A DNA stretch of 22,355 bases from CAYRVX01 sp964642165 (lineage in GTDB: Bacteria > Planctomycetota > Phycisphaerae > SM23-33): the NCBI GenBank assembly GCA_964642165.1, contig CAZXOC010000104.1, positions 1 through 22,355 of the forward strand. The letters are read 5' to 3'. Shown here piece after piece: positions 7,299 to 14,681 of this stretch. Made by a program: the position numbers and the translations under genes. The notes under the pieces are model-generated. The model had not been told where the DNA came from and did no database searches. It worked only from the letters and a program-made list of their open reading frames with translations. Positions within the stretch are counted from its first letter, which is position 1; every line of letters starts with the position of its first letter.

Positions 7299-9152
7299 TC
7301 ACCGCTCGCTCGCCAGGGCGTACCCGGCGGACCGCGTCCAGGTCGACCCCGGCTTGTCGGCCGGGACGTCCAGGTACGTCAGCGTCTCTTCCAGGACCTT
7401 CTTCACGTACGGGCCCGCTACCTGGGAACCGTAGTGCCCCTTGGCGTGCGGCCAGAACACCGAGATCAGGCAGACCACGCGCGGGCTGCGGGCCGGGGCG
7501 CCGCCGACGAACGTCGCGGTGAAGGCCCCCGGCACGTAGCCGCCGCGCCCGGCGATCTGGGCCGTGCCCGTCTTGCCGAAGCTCGTCCAGTGCGTCAGCT
7601 TGCTCCGCTTGCCCGTGCCCCGCTTGACCACCTGCTGGAGCACGGCCAGCGACTGGGCGGCCGCCGACGGCTTCAGCACGCGGCGAACGACCTTCGGCTG
7701 GTTGCGGTAGACGACCTCTCCGCCGGGGCGGCGGACCTGCTCCACCAGCCGCGGCTGCATCAGGTATCCGCCGTTGGCGATCGCCGAGAAGGCCATCACC
7801 AGTTGCAGGGCGGTCACCGAGATCTCCTGCCCGAACGGCACGCGGCGCATGCTGTAGCCGTCCCACCGCCGCAGGGGGCGGATGATGCCGGCGCTCTCGC
7901 CCGGCAGGCCGAGCGCCGTCTTCTCGCCGAAGCCGAACCGCCGCGCCCACTCGTGCAGCGCCTGGTTGCCGAGCTTCTCGCCGACCTTCGCCATGCCGAT
8001 GTTGCTGGAGTGGACGACGACGTCCTCGACGGTGAGGTAGCCGTAGCGGTGCCCGTGGTCGGTGATTCGCCCGCCGCGGGAGGCGTGGTAGACGCCGTCC
8101 TCGCAGTAGATCTTGGTCTGGTAGCTGGCCAGTCCCGCGTCGACCGCGGCGGCGGCGAAGATCGGCTTCAGGGCGCTGCCGGGCTCGTACGGCATGCAGA
8201 TGGCCCGGTTGACCATCCGCCCGGGCGGCGTCGACGAGAACCGCGACGGATCGAACGACGGCACGGAGCACATGGCCAGCACGTCGCCCGTCATCGGATC
8301 GACGACGATGCCCGTTCCCCACTCGGCCTGGAACTCCGCGACGGACTCGGCCACGGCGCCCTGGAGCGATTGCTGGACGACCGCGTCGAGGGTGAGGAAG
8401 GCGTCGCAGCCGTCCTTCGGCGCCCGGCAGAGCTGGAGGATCGGCCAGATCGGTCGCCGGCGCGCGTCGGCGAGCATGACGCGCCGCCCGTCGTGCGCCG
8501 CCAGGCGGCGGTCGAGGCTCAGCTCCATGCCCCCGCCGCCCTTGCCGTCGTGTCGGCGGAAGCCCAGGACGGTGGCCGCCAGCGAGGCGCTGGGGTACTC
8601 GCGGCGCCATTCGTAGACGATGCCCACGCCGGGGAGCTTCCGGGCGCGGAGGGCGTCACACTGGGCGGTCGCGATGGCGTGGCGGACCCACACGAATCGC
8701 CGCAGCCGGCGGCGGATGATCCGGTTCTGGATCTCGACCGGGTCCATCGACAGCACCTCGCCCAGGGCGATGCTCACCTCGGCGATCTCCTCGTCCTCCA
8801 TGAGCATGGGGTCGACGTAGCAGCTCGGCACGCGCCGACTGACCGCCAGCGGAACGTAGCTGCCCCGCGTGCGGGCAAAGATGCTGCCCGGGCGCCCGGG
8901 AAGCGGGACGATCATCCGCTGCTGACGCTCGGCCTTCTCGGCGGCCTGGTCGCCGTAGCGCAGCAGCCACCACAGCCGAACGCACAGCCCCAGCACCAGC
9001 ACCGCCAGCAGGGCGAAGACCAGGTTCGCCCGCCACGGGCGCGTCCGGTGCGGCGACGGGGCGTCGGGGGGGGGCTTCGGGCCGCCGGTTGTCCTGCGGT
9101 TCCGCAACAAGGGCTGGAGTCCTTTCCTTCGTTCGCTCCGCCGCCGCGGCAC
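7299..9152 (-). CDS. ftsI: FtsI/PBP3-type division transpeptidase
   Basis: This class B penicillin-binding protein crosslinks septal peptidoglycan on the outer face of the membrane. The 617-residue product has a basic, proline-rich cytoplasmic tail, one membrane anchor (about 42-66), a dimerisation/pedestal region starting at GRPGSIFARTRG (86-97), and the transpeptidase domain. The catalytic SxxK is SALK (S326, K329), the second motif is SSN (382-384) and the third is KTGTAQ (527-532). No PASTA repeat follows. I use the GTG at 9152, with GGAGGG about 10 bases upstream. A TTG about 15 codons further in, preceded by GGAAAGGA, is possible. Position after an ftsL-like gene and before murE supports FtsI over a sporulation or elongation PBP. 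Confidence 0.94.
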   Translation of the reverse strand: MPRRRSERRKGLQPLLRNRRTTGGPKPPPDAPSPHRTRPWRANLVFALLAVLVLGLCVRLWWLLRYGDQAAEKAERQQRMIVPLPGRPGSIFARTRGSYVPLAVSRRVPSCYVDPMLMEDEEIAEVSIALGEVLSMDPVEIQNRIIRRRLRRFVWVRHAIATAQCDALRARKLPGVGIVYEWRREYPSASLAATVLGFRRHDGKGGGGMELSLDRRLAAHDGRRVMLADARRRPIWPILQLCRAPKDGCDAFLTLDAVVQQSLQGAVAESVAEFQAEWGTGIVVDPMTGDVLAMCSVPSFDPSRFSSTPPGRMVNRAICMPYEPGSALKPIFAAAAVDAGLASYQTKIYCEDGVYHASRGGRITDHGHRYGYLTVEDVVVHSSNIGMAKVGEKLGNQALHEWARRFGFGEKTALGLPGESAGIIRPLRRWDGYSMRRVPFGQEISVTALQLVMAFSAIANGGYLMQPRLVEQVRRPGGEVVYRNQPKVVRRVLKPSAAAQSLAVLQQVVKRGTGKRSKLTHWTSFGKTGTAQIAGRGGYVPGAFTATFVGGAPARSPRVVCLISVFWPHAKGHYGSQVAGPYVKKVLEETLTYLDVPADKPGSTWTRSAGYALASER

Positions 9153-9192
9153 ACGGCCCGCGCCCTCCGCCGGGCCGGGCCGCGCCCGGGCC

Positions 9193-9468
9193 TCAGCGAC
9201 GACCGTCCACCGGCTCGTAGGCCAGCGCCCGCGGCGCGGCGAAGCGGCTGGTGAGCCTCACGTCCATCTGCCGGGCTCGCCGGCGTACCCGGTGCGGGGC
9301 CGTCAGGCGACCGAGGATCGCCTGCTGGTCGTACAGCGCGCGCCGCAGGTGGATCTGATCGAGCTGGAGACGATGCACCTGATGGTGGGCGCGGGTCTCC
9401 GCCCGGCGGATGTGGACCATGCCCACCGTGATGCTCGCCAACGCCGCGATAACCAGGACGATCCTCAC
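9193..9468 (-). CDS. ftsL: FtsL-like small divisome membrane protein
   Basis: The 91-residue product has an N-terminal membrane helix (about 2-19) followed by a charged region with coiled-coil character, VHRLQLDQIHLRRALYDQQ (31-49), and a basic tail. This is the topology and size of FtsL, which scaffolds FtsB/FtsQ and recruits FtsW and FtsI. Sequence identity of FtsL is always low, so the assignment rests on position directly before ftsI and on topology. The start is a GTG at 9468, set by GGAGGAG six bases upstream. It ends 40 bases before ftsI and starts 20 bases after the LysM gene. Confidence 0.7.
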   Translation of the reverse strand: MRIVLVIAALASITVGMVHIRRAETRAHHQVHRLQLDQIHLRRALYDQQAILGRLTAPHRVRRRARQMDVRLTSRFAAPRALAYEPVDGRR

Positions 9469-9474
9469 CGGTCG

Positions 9475-9481
9475 CTCCTCC
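9475..9481 (-). promoter_or_regulatory. Ribosome-binding site for the GTG start of ftsL
   Basis: The minus strand reads GGAGGAG six bases before the GTG at 9468, a near-ideal Shine-Dalgarno site. It fixes the start of a short gene that has no in-frame ATG until residue 17, inside the membrane helix. Confidence 0.7.
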
Positions 9482-9488
9482 GGAGGGG

Positions 9489-10421
9489 TTAGCTGGGGAT
9501 CTGGAGCCTCATGCCCACCTGGAGAGAGTGCGGGCTGCGCAGCCGATCGCGATTGGCCTCGTAGAGCTTCCGGACCGTCTCGGGGCTGTCGTCCCGCAGG
9601 AGCCGGCGGGCGATGCCGGTCAGGCAGTCGCCACGCCGCACCACGTACCCGCGCGAGGCGCCGCGGGACGCCTCGCGCCGGCCAAAGTGCCGCCCCAGCT
9701 CGTCCACGTCCAGCTCGACGACCCGCTCTCCGGACCCCCGGCGCCGCGGCGCGGGGGCCGGCGCGAGGGCAGCCGGGCGGGCAGGCGGGCCAAGGCGAGA
9801 CGCTGCCCCGCCCGCTTGGGCCACCGGCTGCACCTCGCGACCCGGAAGCGGGGGAATCACAAGCTCCTGCTCGATACTCAACGTGGATTCATCCGGCAGG
9901 GCCGACTTGTTGGCGTTGTAGATCCGCTTGTACTCGAGGTCCTTGCCCCGGCCGTAGACCTTCCGGGCAATCCGGATCAGCGTGTCGCCGGGCTGAACGA
10001 CGTACACTCGCCGCCGCGGTGCCCGCGCCACCGGCGGCGGAGGCCGGCGCGACTCGACGGCGGCATCCCGGGGCTCCACCGTGGCCGCCAGCACGGCCGG
10101 ACGCGGGTGGACCTGGGCCTCCACGAGGCTCCGCGCGCCGGCGATCCCGGGGCGATGGCTGAGCGTCGCCTCCACGACGGCGCCCGGGCCGGGGGCCACG
10201 GACCCGGGCGGACCGGACAGGCTGGCGACGGCGCGGCCCGCCTCCGGCAGCAGCGGCACGTCCTCGATCGACGGGGCGTGCCCGTAGGCGCCCAGGTACT
10301 CCTCCTCGGCGGGCGGCACGGGCGGCGCGGCGTCCGTGCCCGTCAGTTCGCTCAAGATCAGCCCGAAGGCGATGATGAACACCATTCCCACCAGCAGCCC
10401 AAAGCGCGTCTCTTTCGTCAT
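9489..10421 (-). CDS. Membrane-anchored protein with two LysM domains
   Basis: The 310-residue product has a short cytoplasmic N-terminus, one membrane helix (about 8-25), a Pro/Ala-rich linker, and two LysM domains: VYVVQPGDTLIRIARKVYG (139-157, running to about 189) and YVVRRGDCLTGIARRLL (259-275, running to 309). LysM binds GlcNAc in peptidoglycan, so the protein probably tethers the inner membrane to the wall. It sits between rsmH and ftsL, a place that normally holds no gene, which suggests a role at the septum. The ATG at 10421 has GGAGA eight bases upstream. No catalytic domain is visible, so a structural or targeting role is more likely than hydrolysis. The LysM calls are strong; the division role is inference. 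Confidence 0.88.
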   Translation of the reverse strand: MTKETRFGLLVGMVFIIAFGLILSELTGTDAAPPVPPAEEEYLGAYGHAPSIEDVPLLPEAGRAVASLSGPPGSVAPGPGAVVEATLSHRPGIAGARSLVEAQVHPRPAVLAATVEPRDAAVESRRPPPPVARAPRRRVYVVQPGDTLIRIARKVYGRGKDLEYKRIYNANKSALPDESTLSIEQELVIPPLPGREVQPVAQAGGAASRLGPPARPAALAPAPAPRRRGSGERVVELDVDELGRHFGRREASRGASRGYVVRRGDCLTGIARRLLRDDSPETVRKLYEANRDRLRSPHSLQVGMRLQIPS

Positions 10422-10445
10422 CGTCTCGCTCTCCGCACAGGGGGC

Positions 10446-11354
10446 CTATCCGGTTCTCTCAATCGCGCGCAGTTTCGCGGACCTCGACCTCGGGTTCTGC
10501 GCCACTTCCGCCGCCGTCGCGACGACCGGCTTCCTCGTCAGGACAGCCGCCGCGCCGCGTTCGGCCAGCCGCGCAAAGCTCCTCTTGACCCGGCGATCCT
10601 CGAGAGAGTGAAAGCTGATCACGCCCGCCCTGCCGCCCGGGGCCAGGATGTCCGGCAGGTGCGCCAGGAACCTCTCGAGGCACTGCGGCTCGCGGTTGAC
10701 CGCCGCGCGCAGGGCCATAAAGGTGCGGGTCGCCTCGTGAACGCCCCGCCGGCGTTTCCGGACGGCCGGGGGGATCGCCCCGGCGACGATCCGCGCCAGC
10801 GCCAGCGTCCGCTCGATTCGGTTTTCCTTCCTCGCGGCGACGATCGCCCGTGCGATCCGGCGGCTGTACCGCTCCTCGCCGTACGTGTAAATCAGATCGG
10901 CCAGCTCGCACTCCGCCAGCCCGTTGACCAGGTCGGCGGCGGTCCGCGCCGCGTCCCGGTCCATCCTCATGTCCAGCGGCCCGTCCACGGAGAAGCTCAG
11001 CCCGTAGGCGGGGTCGTCCAACTGGCTGGAGGCGACACCCAGGTCCGCCAGGACCAGGTCCGCCTGCGTCTCGCCCGCCTCGGCCAGCACGTCCGGGGCG
11101 TTCGCGAAGTTCGCCTGGAACAGCCGCACCCGCTGCCCGAAGGGCCGCAGGTTCTCGCGGGCGCGTGTCAGGCTGGCTTCGTCGAGGTCGATGCCGATCA
11201 GTCGGGCGCGGGCGCCGGCGTCATCGAGAAGTGCGTGGGCGTGGCCGCCGAGGCCGACGGTGACGTCGAGCAGGAGGCGTCGCCCGGCGGGACGCAGCAG
11301 CCGCAACACCCCGGCTCGCAGGACGGGCAGGTGTTCCGAACCGCGCCGCGGCAT
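10446..11354 (-). CDS. rsmH: RsmH, 16S rRNA m4C1402 methyltransferase
   Basis: RsmH (MraW) methylates N4 of C1402 in 16S rRNA using S-adenosylmethionine, and is a standard member of dcw clusters. The 302-residue product has HLPVL (8-12), the SAM-binding loop DVTVGLGGHAHALL (30-43), GIDLDEASL (54-62), LADLGVASSQLDDP (102-115), DGPLDMRMD (124-132), RTFMALRAAVNRE (210-222) and GVISFHSLEDRRVKRSF (244-260). The ATG at 11354 gives the family N-terminus; no strong ribosome-binding site precedes it, and it lies 15 bases after the upstream small gene, so coupling is plausible. Confidence 0.96.
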   Translation of the reverse strand: MPRRGSEHLPVLRAGVLRLLRPAGRRLLLDVTVGLGGHAHALLDDAGARARLIGIDLDEASLTRARENLRPFGQRVRLFQANFANAPDVLAEAGETQADLVLADLGVASSQLDDPAYGLSFSVDGPLDMRMDRDAARTAADLVNGLAECELADLIYTYGEERYSRRIARAIVAARKENRIERTLALARIVAGAIPPAVRKRRRGVHEATRTFMALRAAVNREPQCLERFLAHLPDILAPGGRAGVISFHSLEDRRVKRSFARLAERGAAAVLTRKPVVATAAEVAQNPRSRSAKLRAIERTG

Positions 11355-11369
11355 GGCCGACGCACCCGC

Positions 11370-11627
11370 TCACGCCAGCGCGACGCCACCGGGCGTGCCG
11401 CCCGCCGCCAACGCCGTCCGCGCCGAAACCGACAGCTCAACCCGATCATACTCACCCCCCAGGTCCCGAACGCGGGCCAAGCGTCTTGCCAGCTCCAGCA
11501 GGCGCTGCCGGTTCCCATCGCTGAGGCGCGACGGGGTGGCCAGTTGGCACCGCAGTTCCGCAAGACGCCCCTGCGCGCTTCCTTGCCGCCGGGGCGCCTC
11601 GCTCTGGGCTTCCTGGGGGATGAGCAT
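11370..11627 (-). CDS. Unknown 85-residue protein between mraZ and rsmH
   Basis: I do not recognise the family. The product is small and soluble, with a polar N-terminus, a likely amphipathic helix at SDGNRQRLLELARRLARV (36-53), and a C-terminal segment DRVELSVSARTALA (61-74). No membrane helix or signal peptide is seen. The start at 11627 is set by a very strong AGAAAGGAG nine bases upstream; the earlier ATG at 11648 would place that site inside the coding region. It lies 87 bases after mraZ and 15 before rsmH, so it is co-transcribed with both. The VELS-x-x-AR segment loosely recalls the C-terminal helices of FlgM-type anti-sigma factors, but this is too short to assign. Confidence 0.72.
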   Translation of the reverse strand: MLIPQEAQSEAPRRQGSAQGRLAELRCQLATPSRLSDGNRQRLLELARRLARVRDLGGEYDRVELSVSARTALAAGGTPGGVALA

Positions 11628-11636
11628 GTCTCGAGA

Positions 11637-11645
11637 CTCCTTTCT
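11637..11645 (-). promoter_or_regulatory. Strong ribosome-binding site of the small dcw gene
   Basis: The minus strand reads AGAAAGGAG, complementary to the 16S 3' end over nine bases, with a 9-base spacer to the ATG at 11627. It is the main evidence that this small frame is translated. Confidence 0.75.
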
Positions 11646-11663
11646 CATCGGGTTGGATCTCGC

Positions 11664-11704
11664 GTCGTCGCCGGCGGAGTCCAGCCTTCTTCCGCCGACA
11701 CGAC
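11664..11704 (-). repeat. Hairpin between mraZ and the small gene
   Basis: CGGCGGA (11672-11678) pairs with TCCGCCG (11691-11697), extended by GTCGT (11664-11668) with ACGAC (11700-11704) across a small internal loop. It fills most of the mraZ-downstream gap. There is no U-tract, so attenuation or RNA processing is more likely than simple termination; function is inference. Confidence 0.4.
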
Positions 11705-11714
11705 CTGGTAGTTG

Positions 11715-12203
11715 TCAGCCGTCCGTCTCGCTGGCGGGGGCCTTCTGCCTTCGCAGCCGCGCCGCCGCCTCTCGCAGCATCTTGCCGTAGCTCGGCAGGC
11801 CCTTCTCGACGTGGGCGTTCCATGCGTCGCGCGGCCAGATGTGAACCCGGTCCATCTCGCCCACCAACGTGACCTTGTGGGTCAGCTCCGCGCGCTCCAG
11901 CGACTTCTCCGGAAGCACGATTCGCCCCTGCTTGTCGGGCTTCACCATCCGTGCAATGCCCCACAACAGGTCCATGCCCGCCGCCTCCGACTCCGGGGCC
12001 GGCAGGGGCGAGCGGTCCAGCACGTCCACCAGGCGGCGGTAGTACTTGCTGGGGTACAGCAGGAGGTGGCGCTCGGAGCTCAGGACGAGGTAGAACCTCT
12101 CGCCGTCTTGTTCGGCATCGATCAGCTCGCGGAGGGCAAATGGGATCGCAAGCCTATGTTTTGCATCGACTTGCTGCTCGAATTCCCCTACGAACAGGGC
12201 CAT
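11715..12203 (-). CDS. mraZ: MraZ, cluster transcription regulator
   Basis: MraZ is a SpoVT/AbrB-fold DNA-binding protein that in other bacteria binds direct repeats in the dcw promoter region and represses the cluster. The 162-residue product has both repeats of the fold, marked by DAKHRLAIP (13-21) and DKQGRIVLP (90-98), close to the family DAKGR-x-x-IP pattern. The first copy has His where Gly is usual. The start ATG at 12203 follows AGAGGA by seven bases. It is the first gene of the cluster, with a 559-base gene-free leader upstream. The C-terminal roughly 20 residues are a polar extension. Confidence 0.95.
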   Translation of the reverse strand: MALFVGEFEQQVDAKHRLAIPFALRELIDAEQDGERFYLVLSSERHLLLYPSKYYRRLVDVLDRSPLPAPESEAAGMDLLWGIARMVKPDKQGRIVLPEKSLERAELTHKVTLVGEMDRVHIWPRDAWNAHVEKGLPSYGKMLREAAARLRRQKAPASETDG

Positions 12204-12226
12204 CTATGCGTCCTCTCACCGCTAGC

Positions 12227-12261
12227 TGGGATGTGCAGGGGGAGTTAACCACAGATAGGGA
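12227..12261 (-). promoter_or_regulatory. Candidate MraZ operator upstream of mraZ
   Basis: Three GGG-containing pentamers occur on the plus strand: TGGGA at 12227, AGGGG at 12237 and AGGGA at 12257. Their starts are 10 and 20 bases apart, so they fall on one DNA face. MraZ in other bacteria binds TGGGN-type repeats at 10-base spacing just upstream of its gene. Here the motif lies on the antisense strand and one repeat of the series (at 12247) is missing, so the call is tentative. Confidence 0.35.
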
Positions 12262-12393
12262 ATGCATGCAAGCCAAAAACTCTGAGAAAATCCCGCTTGG
12301 CTTCATCCGAGGCCCCGTCCGGGCCGCTTCAGACCCATCATCTCGGTCCGAAAGTGGCCCGTCACGCGACATCTTGTAGAGCGCTCGGCGATG

Positions 12394-12418
12394 GGCGGAC
12401 GGCTTTTTTTTCTCCGCC
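12394..12418. repeat. Inverted repeat with an eight-T loop in the mraZ leader
   Basis: GGCGGA (12394-12399) and TCCGCC (12413-12418) flank a 13-base loop containing T8 (12404-12411; A8 in the mraZ-sense strand). It resembles neither a clean terminator on the plus strand nor one on the minus strand because the T-run is in the loop. Confidence 0.35.
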
Positions 12419-12733
12419 GCATCACCGGGCGCCGTCCCGCCGGGCTGTCGGACCCGCCCCCGTCCTGCCAGGCGCGCCGTCCATGTGGATTTATCAAAGA
12501 GCCCGCCGCGATCGCGCGAGCCCACACCGGCCCGTGTTTCGGGGTATCGGCGCGATCGTCTCCTTTGCATGAGCCGAATCCCGGGGCGCGTGTCGGGTCC
12601 GCGGACGCAAGCGCCGGCGCAGCCGCAAGCGAGATCCACCCCGGAAACAGCGGCGGCCCGGCCACCCCGGGAACGGGTAGCAGCCGGGCCGCAGGTTACG
12701 GCTCCCCTATCCTCCCTCGATCCGGACGTCGGG

Positions 12734-12753
12734 GCGCCCGGGCCGTCGGGCGC
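12734..12753 (-). terminator. Putative terminator hairpin of the LEPR gene
   Basis: On the minus strand GCGCCCG and CGGGCGC form a 7-bp all-GC stem with a 6-base loop, beginning 10 bases after the stop codon. There is no U-tract, so it is a non-canonical terminator or RNA 3' end. Confidence 0.45.
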
Positions 12754-12762
12754 GTGTGCGCA

Positions 12763-14322
12763 TCACAGCTTCAGGCCGCTCAGGGCCTCCAGCATCACCA
12801 CCAGCGAGACGGGCTTGCCCGACGGCTGCTTGGCGTTCTCGATGCCCTTGGCCGCCTGGCCGGGCGAGGAGCTTGGCCCGGCGCCGAGCCCCCATGCCAC
12901 CTTGGGGGCCTTGACCGTGGCGAGGACGGTGGCCTTCGCCGCGCGTTTGGCCGCCTTCAGGGCCGCCTTCTTGAGCTTCTTGGCGGCCTGCCGGGCGGCC
13001 CGGAGAGGCTTCCGGGACGGTTTGGTCTTGGCCGAAAGAACGTAGTCGCCTTCCGTGCCGTTGGTGGCCTCGACCTGCACGTAGTACGTCCCGCCGGCCT
13101 TCGGCGCCCGGAATCGCACGGTACGTCGGCCCTTGGCCAGCAGGTTGCCGTCGGCGTCGTAGACGGACACCTGCGGCCGGAGCCCGTTGAGGCCGTCTTC
13201 CTGGCCCGGCGTGAACACCTTGGCCATCAGCAGCTCGAAGGAGCCGAGCTCCACGGCGTAGCAGTCCACGTCGGCGGGCGTGAGAGCCTTGGCGCCCTCG
13301 GGGGCGCCGTCGGCGACGCTGCCGACCGCCCAGAGCCGCTGATCGACCTTCGCCCCGGCCAGGCCCTGGGCACGGTCGACGCCGCCGTTGTCCTCCAGGT
13401 CGCTGATGGCGTTGCGGTTGACGACCAGCTCGTAGTCGCCCTCGCCGGCGACGCGCACGTAGTACGTGCCGCCTTCCTCGGCGAGGAAGTTGCCGATCGC
13501 CAGATCGACGTTCTCCGCCGCCTCGCCGGCGGCCAGCGCGTTGCCCTCGGCGTCACAGAGCTGGAGCTCCAGATCGCCCTCGCCGATGCCCACCAGCGAC
13601 AGGCTGGCCGACTCGCCGGCCGCCAGGTCGAAGCTGTAGTAGTCCGGCGTGCCTCCTCCCCCGCCGGGGTAGCTCAAATCCAGCGTCACGTCGATCACGC
13701 CCGGCGCGACCGCCGAGGAGGGCGTCACGGTGAAGGTGATCACGCCGTCGGCGGCAAGCTGGGCGAGCTGGTCCCGCGTCAGCGAGACCTCCGTCGTGCT
13801 GTACAGGCCCGTCAGCCCGTCGTCGACGAAGACGTCGCCGAGCAAGATGCCCTCCGCTTCGAGGGTCAGGTAGCGGCTCGGCCCGTACAGGTTGGCCAGG
13901 GCCGTGATCGCCAGCACGCCGTCGCCGCCCGGCGCCGTCGCGTCGGGCAGGTCCAGATCGATCGACGGCACCTTGTCGGGATTCATCAGGAACCCGTAGA
14001 AGTTGTGGCTGCAGTAGTAACCGGGGCCGCCCCCGCCGTCGGCCGTGCCGAGCACGGCGGCCTGCTGCGGCCCGAAGGGGCTCTCCCCGTCCCGCAATGG
14101 CACGAGGTAGTCGAAGGTCAGCGGCTGGGCGTTGGCCACGTCGTTGTTGGCGTGCCCGCCGTTGAGCTCCTCCTCGATGGCCGGCTGGACCAGCGCGACG
14201 GGCTCGTAGGCCACGGCCGCGGCGAGCGGCTCGCCGAGGGCCACGGCAGAGAGCAAGAACCGCGGCTCCAACAGCTCCAGGCGAGCCGGTCCGGCGGATC
14301 CCATCAACGTTCTCTCGGTCAT
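12763..14322 (-). CDS. LEPR-XLL exported protein with PPC-like domains and a basic tail
   Basis: The 519-residue product carries the planctomycetal LEPR-XLL signature LELLEPRFLLSA (15-26), which marks many exported or surface proteins of this phylum. Residues 55-220 form a domain with no clear family. Two beta-rich modules like bacterial pre-peptidase C-terminal (PPC) domains follow: DYYSFDLAAGES (227-238) to about 303, and DVDCYAVELGSF (351-362) to about 432, each ending GTYYV-x-V plus GDY. A Lys/Arg/Ala-rich stretch (about 435-474) resembles histone H1 tails. No protease domain is present. The ATG at 14322 follows GGGGAG by six bases. An ATG at 14361 is in frame but lacks a ribosome site. 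It is divergent from the pilin-like gene, so the two may share a control region. Confidence 0.85.
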   Translation of the reverse strand: MTERTLMGSAGPARLELLEPRFLLSAVALGEPLAAAVAYEPVALVQPAIEEELNGGHANNDVANAQPLTFDYLVPLRDGESPFGPQQAAVLGTADGGGGPGYYCSHNFYGFLMNPDKVPSIDLDLPDATAPGGDGVLAITALANLYGPSRYLTLEAEGILLGDVFVDDGLTGLYSTTEVSLTRDQLAQLAADGVITFTVTPSSAVAPGVIDVTLDLSYPGGGGGTPDYYSFDLAAGESASLSLVGIGEGDLELQLCDAEGNALAAGEAAENVDLAIGNFLAEEGGTYYVRVAGEGDYELVVNRNAISDLEDNGGVDRAQGLAGAKVDQRLWAVGSVADGAPEGAKALTPADVDCYAVELGSFELLMAKVFTPGQEDGLNGLRPQVSVYDADGNLLAKGRRTVRFRAPKAGGTYYVQVEATNGTEGDYVLSAKTKPSRKPLRAARQAAKKLKKAALKAAKRAAKATVLATVKAPKVAWGLGAGPSSSPGQAAKGIENAKQPSGKPVSLVVMLEALSGLKL

Positions 14323-14681
14323 GACTGTCTCCCCTTGGGAAGGCCCGCACGCGCGCGGCAAGCCGCGGCATCGGGCAGGTGGTCTGCGTCGGGGGAGCCG
14401 GCCGGCGGATCAAACGGCGGAGGTTGGGAGCCGTGGGATGGCGGTCCAATCCGCTGGGACGGCCCGCGCCGTCGCTCTGGAGGAACCTCGTGACAAGTGG
14501 CTCGGAGTGCGTTGGGCAGGTCCCCCGGCCGTCTGGGTGCCGGGTTCTTCTTCGCCCTCTATGGCAAAGGTACGATCCCCGGCCGCCTCCCGCAAGCGTC
14601 CCGCGGCCCCCACGGCGCCGCGCGCCGACCCGCGGCCCGGGCGACAGGCGAATCGTATCCTGCCAGTAGAGAGGGCATGCC
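14323..14681. other. Divergent intergenic region of the LEPR and pilin-like genes
   Basis: This 359-base stretch separates two divergent surface-protein genes and must hold both promoters. I saw no coding frame with a ribosome site. TTCTTC and TACGAT with a 17-base spacer, reading rightward around 14547-14575, is a weak promoter candidate only. Confidence 0.5.

Larger units (their letters stand above)
12204..12762. other. Gene-free region between mraZ and the LEPR gene
   Basis: No convincing coding frame is seen here on either strand; the open frames have no ribosome site or recognisable product. The region must hold the cluster promoter, but I could not find a pair of good -35/-10 boxes. 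It contains the candidate MraZ operator, an AT-richer stretch at 12243-12300, the T8-loop inverted repeat, and the putative terminator of the LEPR gene near 12734. Confidence 0.6.

Noticed and set aside
5616..9254. A 1,212-codon open frame on the plus strand
   Set aside because: It is antisense to ftsI and murE, whose motifs are unmistakable. Its product is low-complexity Arg/Pro/Gly/His, typical of frame shadows in very GC-rich DNA.
11628..11648. Earlier ATG for the small gene between mraZ and rsmH
   Set aside because: The ATG at 11648 places the strong AGAAAGGAG site inside the coding sequence and has no site of its own.
12404..12411. T8 run as a rho-independent terminator on the plus strand
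   Set aside because: No stable stem ends directly before the run and no plus-strand gene lies upstream; the run sits in the loop of an inverted repeat.
12391..14493. A 700-codon open frame on the plus strand
   Set aside because: It is antisense to the LEPR gene, has low-complexity composition and no ribosome site. The minus-strand protein has recognisable domains.
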